DNA of 39,589 nucleotides from Verrucomicrobiia bacterium (GTDB taxonomy: Bacteria > Verrucomicrobiota > Verrucomicrobiia > Limisphaerales > UBA11358). Shown here in pieces: positions 17,947 through 24,960 of the stretch (the stretch's first letter is position 1; each line of letters opens with the position of its first letter). Location: contig JANWKE010000001.1 of the NCBI GenBank assembly GCA_025451535.1, positions 1 through 39,589 of the forward strand, given 5' to 3'. The position numbers and the translations under genes are program-made. Below the pieces are notes generated by a model. That model was not told where the DNA came from and ran no database searches. It was given only the letters and a program-made list of their open reading frames with translations.

Positions 17947-18485
17947 GAACCCAAAATCCAATCCGCTGCGCCCTGCAGATCATCCACCACCACCGCGCGC
18001 GAAATTTGCTCCGGCGCTTCCCGTTCCAGTTCCGCGCCGTAACCGGTCCGGACGAGAATGCTCTTTTTTACGCCCGCGTTCCAGCCGCATTCCAGATCGC
18101 TCAGTTTGTCGCCGATCATGAAACTGTCCGCAAGGTTCAGGCCAAATTCGCCGCGCGCATCAAACAGGAACTGCGGCGACGGCTTGCGGCCGTGGCTCGG
18201 TTCGTCGGGTTTTTCCGGCGCGATATAAATCCTTTCAAACCGCACCCCGCCGCGCGCCAGTTCACGGCAGAGATGCTGGTTCACGTTTTCGACGTCGGCA
18301 AGCGTGAAGTAGCCGCGCCCGACCCCGGATTGGTTTGAGACAATGAACAGTTTGAAACCCGCGTCGCCCAGTCGTTTCAAGCCAATGGGCGTGGCCGGGA
18401 AAATCCTCACGTCTTCCGGCCGGCACAAATAATTTTTTTCCGCGATGAGGGTTCCATCGCGGTCGAGAAAAATGGCGCGGTTCAT
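17925..18485 (-). CDS. gmhB: HAD phosphatase, D-glycero-D-manno-heptose-1,7-bisphosphate 7-phosphatase type
   Basis: 186 residues from ATG 18485; upstream extension to 18548 lacks homology. HAD subclass III phosphatase of the GmhB/HisB-N type: nucleophile motif FLDRDGTL (D8, D10), NYLCRPEDVRIF, IVSNQSGVGRGYF (motif II), CRELARGGVRFERIYIAPEKPDEPSHGRKPSP, and MIGDKLSDLECGWNAG (motif IV). It should remove the C7 phosphate of heptose bisphosphate on the way to ADP-heptose for LPS. The usual zinc-binding Cys/His loop is replaced by IYIAPEKPDEPSHGRKP, which has one His and no Cys, so zinc is probably absent. The C-terminal LSSLNE is encoded by a repeat. Confidence 0.82.
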   Translation of the reverse strand: MNRAIFLDRDGTLIAEKNYLCRPEDVRIFPATPIGLKRLGDAGFKLFIVSNQSGVGRGYFTLADVENVNQHLCRELARGGVRFERIYIAPEKPDEPSHGRKPSPQFLFDARGEFGLNLADSFMIGDKLSDLECGWNAGVKKSILVRTGYGAELEREAPEQISRAVVVDDLQGAADWILGSLSSLNE

Positions 18486-18597
18486 CCCCGCAAATTGTGG
18501 TTGGAATATGGCAAGAATGGAATTGAATTCTTTGCCGCCCCCAAGCATCCTGTGGCGGTTTCCGTTTTAATCAACCATTGACACCTACGACATCCAC

Positions 18598-19884
18598 ATG
18601 AGCAGAGGCAGATTGGGAATTTTGGTCGGTGGCGGTCCGGCGCCCGGCATTAACGGCGTCATCGCAGCAGCCACCATCGAAGGCATCAACCAGGGCTACG
18701 AAGTCATCGGGTTTTACGACGGCTTCAAATGGCTCGCGGCGGGCGAGGCGCAGCATTGCAAGCCGCTGGCGATTCGCGACGTGAGCGGCATTCATCTCCG
18801 CGGCGGTTCAGTCCTCGGCACCTCGCGCACGAACCCGACCAAGTCCGAAACCAGCATGCAGAACGTGTTCAAGGTCCTGGAACAGCTCGGCATCACGACC
18901 CTGGTAACCATTGGCGGCGATGACACGGCGTTTTCCGCCAGCCAGGTGGCCAAGCGCAGCAGCGGAAAAATCCACGTGGCGCACGTGCCCAAGACGATTG
19001 ACAATGACCTGCCGCTGCCCGGCTCGACGCCGACGTTCGGTTTTGAAACGGCGCGGCATTACGGCGTGCAACTCGTTCGCAATTTGATGGAAGACGCGCG
19101 CACCACCTCGCGCTGGTATATCATCATCAGCATGGGCCGCGCCGCCGGACATCTCGCCCTCGGCATCGGCAAGGCATCGGCCGCAACGCTTTCCATTATT
19201 TCCGAGGAATTCCACGGCCGCCAGGTGACGGTGGATGAGGTCTGCGACATCATCATCGGTTCCATCATCAAACGCCGCGCCGATGGTTCGGAAAATGGCA
19301 TCGTTATTCTCGCCGAGGGCCTCATCGAGGCGATGGGCGAGCAGGGATTGATCAAGGCGCTGCCCGACGGACAACTGGAACGTTTCGGCAAGGTTTTGCG
19401 CGATGATCACGGCCACCTGCGGCTCGGCGAAATTGAATTTGGCCGCCTGATGAAGGAGCTCCTGAATCAACGCCTGGAAAAGCTCGGCATCAAAATGACC
19501 TTCATTGACAAGGACCTCGGTTACGAACTGCGCTGCGCCGACCCGATTCCGTTCGACGCCGAGTACACGCGCGATCTCGGCTACGCCGCGGTGAAATTCT
19601 TGCTGTCGCCCGAGGCCGGCAAATACGGCGCCATCATCAGTTTTGTAAACGGCAAGATGAATCCGCTGCCGTTCGACCAGATGCTCGATCCGAAGACCGG
19701 CCGGATGCAGAACCGGAAGGTGAACGTGGACGGCGAGGCCTTCGAATGCGCCTGTGCCTACATGATCCGGCTGGAGCACGAAGATTTCGAGAATGCCAAA
19801 CAACTCGCCAAGCTCGCCGCCGTTGTCAAAATGACGCCGGAACAATTCAAGGCGCGTTTCGGCTATCTGGCCGGTTTGAAGTAA
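18598..19884 (+). CDS. pfp: 6-phosphofructokinase, PPi-dependent type by key residues
   Basis: 428 residues. PFK fold: ILVGGGPAPGINGVI at the start, GGSVLGTSRTNP, GGDDT at 106-110, PKTIDNDLP at 131-139, the substrate motif MGRAAGHLALG, and VILAEGLIE. In ATP-dependent enzymes the first two sites are GGDGS and PGTIDND. Asp in place of Gly and Lys in place of Gly are the known determinants of PPi use. I therefore call it a pyrophosphate:fructose-6-phosphate phosphotransferase, a reversible enzyme of glycolysis/gluconeogenesis. Length fits the intermediate PPi-PFK/ATP-PFK group. A membrane pyrophosphatase in the same window makes PPi-centred metabolism plausible. It diverges from the gmhB-like gene. 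Confidence 0.88.
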   Translation: MSRGRLGILVGGGPAPGINGVIAAATIEGINQGYEVIGFYDGFKWLAAGEAQHCKPLAIRDVSGIHLRGGSVLGTSRTNPTKSETSMQNVFKVLEQLGITTLVTIGGDDTAFSASQVAKRSSGKIHVAHVPKTIDNDLPLPGSTPTFGFETARHYGVQLVRNLMEDARTTSRWYIIISMGRAAGHLALGIGKASAATLSIISEEFHGRQVTVDEVCDIIIGSIIKRRADGSENGIVILAEGLIEAMGEQGLIKALPDGQLERFGKVLRDDHGHLRLGEIEFGRLMKELLNQRLEKLGIKMTFIDKDLGYELRCADPIPFDAEYTRDLGYAAVKFLLSPEAGKYGAIISFVNGKMNPLPFDQMLDPKTGRMQNRKVNVDGEAFECACAYMIRLEHEDFENAKQLAKLAAVVKMTPEQFKARFGYLAGLK

Positions 19885-20014
19885 ATAGTCTCGCAATGGT
19901 TTGCGGCGGCGGGAGTCTTTCCGTCGCCGATTTTTTGTTTTTGGAACAAGCTCCGTTTTCCAGCCTCCTACTCATTAAAGTGGCGTGCGAGAGGAATGCG
20001 CGCTAACCTTTTAC

Positions 20015-21073
20015 ATGTTTCTCATCGGACTTGGCACCGCCGCGCCGGCGCAGCGTTACGCGCAACGCGAATGCTGGGACGCGGTCCAGCACACCGAACC
20101 CTACGCGCGGCTCACGTTACGCTCCCGCGCCATTCTCAAAAAAGTGCTCTGTGGTGACAACGGCATTGCCACTCGCCACCTGGCGCTCGACTCGCTGCCC
20201 GAGGTGTTCCAGCTCACGCCCGATGCGCTCCAGGCGCGCTTTACCAAACACGCGCCCGCGCTGGCCGCGGAAGCCGCGTATCGCGCCTTGCAGGATGCCG
20301 CTTGCGCGCCTTCGGAAATCGACGCCGTGCTCATCAGCACCTGCACCGGTTACTTGTGTCCCGGTCTGACGAGCTATGTGAGTGAACGGCTCGGCCTGCG
20401 CCCCGACGTCTTCACCCTCGATTTGGTCGGGCAGGGCTGCGGCGCGGCCTTGCCCAACCTGCGCACCGCCGAGGCGCTGCTCGCGGCCAACCGCGCCGAA
20501 AAGGTTTTGTCCGTTTGTGTCGAAGTTTGCAGCGCCGCGATGTATCTCGACGACGACCCGGGCGTACTGATCAGTGCCTGCCTGTTCGGTGACGGCGCGG
20601 GTGCGGCCGTGCTGACCAACAAATTGCGACCCAACCGCCGGCGGGTTGAATGGAAATTCGGTTCATCCTGCCTCGCGCCCGACAAACGCGACACGCTCCG
20701 GTTTGGCCATAAAAACGGGATGTTGCGAAACATGCTTTCATTGCAGGTTCCCCAAATTGCGGGTGATGAGGCGGCAAAACTCCTCACCGAATCGCTGGCA
20801 TCCGCCGATGTGAAACGCGAACGCGTCGCCGGCTGGATCTTGCACACCGGCGGGCGCGACGTGTTGCTCGCGTTGCGCGACAAGTTAAAATTGACCGAAA
20901 CCGACGTTCGCCATAGTGCTGCGGTGCTGCGCGAATACGGCAACATCAGCAGTCCGACCGTGTTTTTTGTGCTCGATCGCGCTCTGCATGACGCGGTGCC
21001 GGACGGGCTGTGGTGGATGTCGTCGTTCGGCGCCGGTTTCAGTTGCCACGGGGCGCTGCTGGAGGTCGGATAA
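20015..21073 (+). CDS. Type III polyketide synthase (chalcone synthase-like)
   Basis: 352 residues from ATG 20015; the GTG at 19985 is a poorer start. Thiolase-fold homodimeric ketosynthase: catalytic Cys142 in LVGQGCGAALPNL, His277 in WILHTGGRDVL, Asn310 in YGNISSPTVFF, and the C-terminal SSFGAGFSCHGALL. It condenses an acyl-CoA starter with malonyl-CoA units to a pyrone, resorcinol or phloroglucinol. It heads a three-gene operon with a methyltransferase and an FAD oxidoreductase, the same functional set as the Streptomyces griseus srsABC phenolic lipid operon. Starter and chain length cannot be read from the sequence. Confidence 0.93.
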   Translation: MFLIGLGTAAPAQRYAQRECWDAVQHTEPYARLTLRSRAILKKVLCGDNGIATRHLALDSLPEVFQLTPDALQARFTKHAPALAAEAAYRALQDAACAPSEIDAVLISTCTGYLCPGLTSYVSERLGLRPDVFTLDLVGQGCGAALPNLRTAEALLAANRAEKVLSVCVEVCSAAMYLDDDPGVLISACLFGDGAGAAVLTNKLRPNRRRVEWKFGSSCLAPDKRDTLRFGHKNGMLRNMLSLQVPQIAGDEAAKLLTESLASADVKRERVAGWILHTGGRDVLLALRDKLKLTETDVRHSAAVLREYGNISSPTVFFVLDRALHDAVPDGLWWMSSFGAGFSCHGALLEVG

Positions 21074-21101
21074 TCGTCCTCGTGTTCATCCTCGCCCCGC
21101 A

Positions 21102-21791
21102 ATGAAACGTGTGGTCCAACCGGAGTTGCTGGATGAATTGTCGCCGGACGACCCGCGGGCCCGGTGGTCCCGCCGCGACTTGCGCCGTATCAACGCCTGG
21201 ATGCGCAATCACGCCATCATGGCTGCGGCTCTGCAATCGGCCCTGAATGGGCGCGCGCCGAAACAAATCACCGACCTGGGTGCCGGGGACGGCCATTTTC
21301 TGGTGCGGGTCGCCAAAAAGATTTCTTCCCGCTGGCCGAATGTGCGTGTGACTTTGCTGGACAATCAGAAAGTCGTACGTCCGCAGGCGCTCGCGATGTT
21401 CCCTCCACTGGGTTGGCAGGCGGAATCGGTGAAAGCCGATGTTTTTGACTGGCTGTCCGGTGTGTCCGGATTGGAAGTCGTGGTCGCCAACCTGTTTCTG
21501 CACCATTTCGAGGATGTGCAGTTGGCGGAACTGTTGCGCGCCATCGCTGGCCGTGCCCGGGTATTCGTCGCGATCGAACCACGCCGGACCCCCTGGACAT
21601 TGTTTTGGTGCCGCTGGTTGTGGGCGATTGGCTGCAATTCCGTGACCCGGAATGACGCCGCCATCAGTGTGCGCGCAGGCTTTTCAGGCAACGAACTCTC
21701 GGCGCGGTGGCCCGGGGACAAGGGGTGGCAATTAACCGAAAGCCGCACCGGATTTTTCAGCCACTTGTTCGTGGCGCGGCGAATGAATTGA
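21102..21791 (+). CDS. Class I SAM-dependent methyltransferase
   Basis: 229 residues from ATG 21102, 28 bp after the PKS stop. Rossmann methyltransferase: motif I ITDLGAGDGHFLVRVA (~56-71), acidic strand end RVTLLDNQ, motif II KADVFDWL, motif IV VVANLFLHHFED, and ARVFVAIEPRRT. The N-terminal helix LDELSPDDPRARWSRRDLRRIN is shared by methyltransferases found beside type III PKS genes, as far as I can recall. It probably methylates the polyketide on carbon or oxygen. Its stop is 4 bp before the oxidoreductase start, so the three genes form an operon. Confidence 0.85.
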   Translation: MKRVVQPELLDELSPDDPRARWSRRDLRRINAWMRNHAIMAAALQSALNGRAPKQITDLGAGDGHFLVRVAKKISSRWPNVRVTLLDNQKVVRPQALAMFPPLGWQAESVKADVFDWLSGVSGLEVVVANLFLHHFEDVQLAELLRAIAGRARVFVAIEPRRTPWTLFWCRWLWAIGCNSVTRNDAAISVRAGFSGNELSARWPGDKGWQLTESRTGFFSHLFVARRMN

Positions 21792-21795
21792 AGGC

Positions 21796-22836
21796 ATGGC
21801 GGCGAAGCCCATCACGATTGTTGGCGGCGGACTGGCCGGGCTGACGCTCGGGATTGGCCTGCGTCGGCGCGGCGTACCCGTGACGGTTTGGGAGGCCGGT
21901 CATTATCCACGCCATCGGGTTTGCGGCGAATTCATCAGTGGTCACGGTCAGGAAACGCTCGCACGGCTTGGCCTGCGCGGGTTGCTCGAACGCGCCGGGG
22001 CGGTGAGCGCCAGCACCGCGGCTTTTTTTTCAACCGCGCAATCCACGCCGCCACGTTCGTTGCCCGCCCACGCGATTTGTCTTTCGCGTTTTACCATGGA
22101 CCACGCGCTCGCCGTTGAATTTAAAAAACTCGGTGGTGAGCTGCGGGAAGATCAGCGCCGGCGCGACGAAGATTTCGGCGAAGGCATTGTCCGCGCCACG
22201 GGTCGGCGCGCCCAAACCGTGGAAAATGGTTCGCGCTGGTTTGGTCTGAAGGTTCACGCGCGCAACGTTCCCCTGACGGCCGACCTGGAAATGCACGTTT
22301 CGCCGCGAGGTTATGTCGGTTTGTGCCGGGTGGATGGCGGTGCGGTGAATGTTTGCGGATTATTCCGCAGGCGGGCCGATGAGGACCGGACGCCGCAAAA
22401 CTGGGGCGAATGGCTGCGCGGTCAAACCGGTTCGCCGTTGAACCGACGCCTGGCTGCGGCAAAATTCGATGAAAACTCATTTTGCGCGGTGGCCGGCATT
22501 TCCTTGCGCCCGCACCGCGCCGCCGCCCGCGCCGAATGTTGCGTTGGCGACACCATCACCATGATTCCGCCCGTGACCGGCAACGGGATGTCCATGGCGT
22601 TCGAGTCCGCCGGGATGGCCATTGGACCGCTAGCCGCGTGGAGTCACGGGGAGATTTCGTGGACGCAAACCCGGCAAACGCTGGCGAACCAATGCGACGC
22701 CACATTCGCGCGACGGCTGGCCTGGGCGAAATGGTTGCAGCGGATAATGCTCGCGCCGTCGCTGCAAAATGTCCTCGTCCGCGTGGTCACGCACAGTGAA
22801 TGGTTCTGGCGAAGCGCCTTTGAACGGACCCGTTAA
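21796..22836 (+). CDS. FAD-dependent oxidoreductase, geranylgeranyl reductase / monooxygenase family
   Basis: 346 residues. An AAGG site lies just before the ATG. N-terminal FAD-binding ITIVGGGLAGLTLGIGLRRRG (GxGxxG at 10-15), acidic end VTVWEAG, then YPRHRVCGEFISG, which is typical of the geranylgeranyl-reductase-like branch of the PHBH family, and the second FAD motif GDTITMIPPVTGNGMSMAFESA. It likely hydroxylates or oxidises the methylated polyketide, for example to a quinone, as SrsC does in the srs pathway; a reductase role is also possible. A palindromic element begins 4 bp after its stop codon. Confidence 0.85.
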   Translation: MAAKPITIVGGGLAGLTLGIGLRRRGVPVTVWEAGHYPRHRVCGEFISGHGQETLARLGLRGLLERAGAVSASTAAFFSTAQSTPPRSLPAHAICLSRFTMDHALAVEFKKLGGELREDQRRRDEDFGEGIVRATGRRAQTVENGSRWFGLKVHARNVPLTADLEMHVSPRGYVGLCRVDGGAVNVCGLFRRRADEDRTPQNWGEWLRGQTGSPLNRRLAAAKFDENSFCAVAGISLRPHRAAARAECCVGDTITMIPPVTGNGMSMAFESAGMAIGPLAAWSHGEISWTQTRQTLANQCDATFARRLAWAKWLQRIMLAPSLQNVLVRVVTHSEWFWRSAFERTR

Positions 22837-22840
22837 AGGA

Positions 22841-22987
22841 GTAGCAGCCGACGTGAGGAGGCTCATCATTTTTGACTTGCGAATGACGATATGCGATTGA
22901 CGCGCCATGTCCCATTATTCAAAGGTCTCGTAAATCGGAAATCGCGTGTCGTAAATTTGACTGGAGCCTCGTTACCTCGGCTGCTAC
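22841..22987. repeat. Palindromic element family A, intergenic full-length copy
   Basis: 147 bp, filling most of the gap between the PKS operon and thiE. Arms 22841-22864 and 22964-22987 match as inverted repeats at 21 of 24 positions. The 99-bp interior contains ATGACGATATGCGATTGACG and CGTAAATCGGAAATCGCG simple-sequence strings. The same arms recur inside recN and the EboF-like gene. The hairpin could also end transcription of the PKS operon. Confidence 0.8.
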
Positions 22988-23024
22988 GGCGAAGACATTT
23001 TTGCGACGAGTGATCAGCCTGGAT

Positions 23025-23062
23025 TTTGTTTCGTGTATTTCGCGTCTTCCGCGGTTAAAGTT
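23025..23062 (+). repeat. Simple-sequence leader before thiE
   Basis: Repeat-like TTTCGTGTATTTCGCGTCTT and CCGCGGTTAAAG lie directly before the GTG start of thiE. The style matches the leader in front of recN, a degenerate oligonucleotide repeated with slight changes. No riboswitch (TPP box) was recognised here. Confidence 0.35.
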
Positions 23063-23067
23063 TTTCT

Positions 23068-23706
23068 GTGAAACCGCTCGCTGATTGCCGGCTCTATGCC
23101 TTCGTGGACACGGCTTATTTGCAGGGCCGCGCGCCGGAAATCGTGGCGCAACAACTCTGTGACGGCGGCAGCGATTTAATCCAACTCCGCGCCAAAAAAT
23201 CCTCACCCGATGAAATTCGCCGCATGGCCGAAACCATTTTGTCCATCACCCGGCGCGCCAATATTGGCCTGGTCATCAACGATCAGGTCGAAATCGCTCG
23301 CGACCTTGGTGCGGAATTTTGTCATTTGGGCCAGGAGGATTTTTTTGACGCCGGACACACTCATTGCTCGGAAGTCAGAAATCAGAAGCCAGAAGTCAGA
23401 ATCGGTCTTTCGACGCATTCGCCGGAGCAGGCGGAACGCGCCCTGACGGCAGGCGCCGATTACCTCGCCATCGGGCCGGTTTATGCGACCGGTACCAAGC
23501 CGACGGCGAAACCCGTGACGCTGGAATATGTCCGTTGGGCGGCGGCAAACGTGGGCGTCCCGTGGTTTGCCATTGGCGGCATCAATCTGGAGAACCTTGG
23601 TGACGTGCTGGCGGCGGGCGCAAGCCGCGTGTGCGTGGTGTCGGCCATTCTCAATGCGCCCGACGTGGCCAGGGCCTGCGCGGAATTTCGTCGGCGACTG
23701 GCATGA
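23068..23706 (+). CDS. thiE: Thiamine-phosphate synthase ThiE
   Basis: 212 residues with a GTG start. It couples HMP-PP and HET-P to thiamine phosphate. TIM-barrel motifs: LYAFVDT, GGSDLIQLRAKK, LVINDQVEIARDLGAEFCHLGQED, IGLSTHSPEQAERA, ADYLAIGPVYATGTKPTA, WFAIGGINLENL. Residues 102-112 (EVRNQKPEVRI) are encoded by tandem GAAGTCAGAAATCAGAAGCC units at 23371-23403. The loop between LGQED and IGLSTHS is about five residues longer than usual. No other thi genes and no TPP riboswitch are nearby. Confidence 0.92.
   Translation: MKPLADCRLYAFVDTAYLQGRAPEIVAQQLCDGGSDLIQLRAKKSSPDEIRRMAETILSITRRANIGLVINDQVEIARDLGAEFCHLGQEDFFDAGHTHCSEVRNQKPEVRIGLSTHSPEQAERALTAGADYLAIGPVYATGTKPTAKPVTLEYVRWAAANVGVPWFAIGGINLENLGDVLAAGASRVCVVSAILNAPDVARACAEFRRRLA
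23371..23403 (+). repeat. In-frame simple-sequence repeat in thiE
   Basis: 33 bp (11 codons) of GAAGTCAGAAATCAGAAGCC-type tandem units. It encodes a polar loop in an otherwise well conserved enzyme, so it is probably an expansion tolerated at the surface. Confidence 0.6.
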
Positions 23707-23721
23707 CGGTCACGGGCTGCC

Positions 23722-24798
23722 TTACGGATTGCCGCGCTGTTGCAGGACCCATTGCATGGCCGCGACTTCACCATAAATTTTAACCCGTTCCTGGAGGCTG
23801 ACCTGCTCCGCGTCGGTCAAAGCGGGTTTAATGGCCTCAAAATTTTTGATAAGCTGATTCAACTTGAATTCCTGTTGTTTGTTTTCGTGCAACCTTTGAG
23901 CCGGCGTCTCGCCGTCCAGGAAATCGTAACTCGTATTGGCGTCCAGGGGAGCCAGCATCATGGATTCAACGGCCATGCCGGCCAGTTGGTTGATGAGGTA
24001 ATTCCCGTTGGCCCCGCTGTTGAGCTGGTCTCCCAAAATCATTCCCATTTGCGCAAGATTTTCGGCGGAATTATTGTCGCCGACATTCAGTTCCTGTTTT
24101 TGCAGGTCGGTCATCTGGGAGGCCAGCTGTTTGAGGGTGGTCAGGCCACTGTCGGTGGCCGAACTGGCCTGAGCCGTTTCGACTGATTTCAACGGTGACT
24201 CTCCGCAAAACAATCCCAATTCCTCCGTGTCCAACTGCGATTCCAGAAGGTAATTTTCAAAATCGGGCTTGCCGGTGGCGGCCACCAGATCCTTGACCGC
24301 CGCTTCGGACTGGCCGTTCTGGAAATAGGTCTGGGCGGACAGATAATTGGCGAGCGAGTTGCTGGGCGACGATGCCTTGAACAGGTCGAGCCACTTGCGG
24401 CGGTCGTCGGGAAACGCGTTCCGCGTCAGAACCGTCAGCTCGACCCGCGGGTCGTTGGAAAAATTGGTCGCCGCCTCCTTCAGATAATTGGTGTCGTCCA
24501 GGACATGAGACGCCGCGAGCAGGCTGTCGGCGGAGCGGTGATGCAGCGTCAGCCATTCCTCGACTTTTTGGCGCAAATTTTTTTGAGCGGCGGCGGCATC
24601 CGCGGCGGATAGTTTATTCGTTTTGGACGCCGAAATAGCCGGCTTGTGGTAGGAGAAATAACCTTGTGGCTCCAGAATGATGCGGGTGGCCTTTTCCGCC
24701 TTTTGTGCGCTTTGATCGTAGAAATAGACAATGGTCCACAGGGTGACGGCCAGCAAGGTCAACGCCAGAAGCCACTTTCTGATCGAGGCGCTTTGCAT
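23722..24798 (-). CDS. Unknown membrane-anchored, helical protein
   Basis: 358 residues, not recognised. One N-terminal membrane segment (residues ~9-25, WLLALTLLAVTLWTIVYFY) is followed by a soluble, mostly helical region. A basic and Ala/Lys/Gln-rich stretch (~55-80) is followed by repeated helices with TPR-like spacing, for example DPRVELTVLTRNAFPDDRRKWLDLF and NYLSAQTYFQNGQSEAAVKDLV. The C-terminus contains LNQLIKNFEAIKPALTDAEQVSLQERVKIYGEVAAMQWVLQQ. The membrane topology suggests the bulk is periplasmic. It is convergent with thiE (15 bp apart) and divergent from the astacin-like gene. Confidence 0.6.
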   Translation of the reverse strand: MQSASIRKWLLALTLLAVTLWTIVYFYDQSAQKAEKATRIILEPQGYFSYHKPAISASKTNKLSAADAAAAQKNLRQKVEEWLTLHHRSADSLLAASHVLDDTNYLKEAATNFSNDPRVELTVLTRNAFPDDRRKWLDLFKASSPSNSLANYLSAQTYFQNGQSEAAVKDLVAATGKPDFENYLLESQLDTEELGLFCGESPLKSVETAQASSATDSGLTTLKQLASQMTDLQKQELNVGDNNSAENLAQMGMILGDQLNSGANGNYLINQLAGMAVESMMLAPLDANTSYDFLDGETPAQRLHENKQQEFKLNQLIKNFEAIKPALTDAEQVSLQERVKIYGEVAAMQWVLQQRGNP

Positions 24799-24922
24799 GC
24801 GGCGAGTGTGAGGGATTTGACAGCGGCCGTCACACCTTTTTTAAGATGCAGCCGGGGGGCAATATCTGTTTTCGCAGGTTGAGTTTCCAGCTTTCCTCAT
24901 CACTGCGGTGTATAACTTGAAC

Positions 24923-24951
24923 TTGAAAAAAACATTCACGCCGATTATACA
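24923..24951 (+). promoter_or_regulatory. Candidate sigma70-type promoter for the astacin-like gene
   Basis: TTGAAA at 24923-24928 and TATACA at 24946-24951 are 17 bp apart. Transcription would then start very close to the GTG at 24961, so the mRNA would have almost no leader. This weakens the call or implies a leaderless message. The 162-bp gap otherwise holds nothing recognised. Confidence 0.3.
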
Positions 24952-24960
24952 TATGAAGTC

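Noticed and set aside
18578-18583. TTGACA before the phosphofructokinase gene as a -35 box
   Set aside because: A -10 box at normal distance would fall inside the coding region, so this is probably chance.
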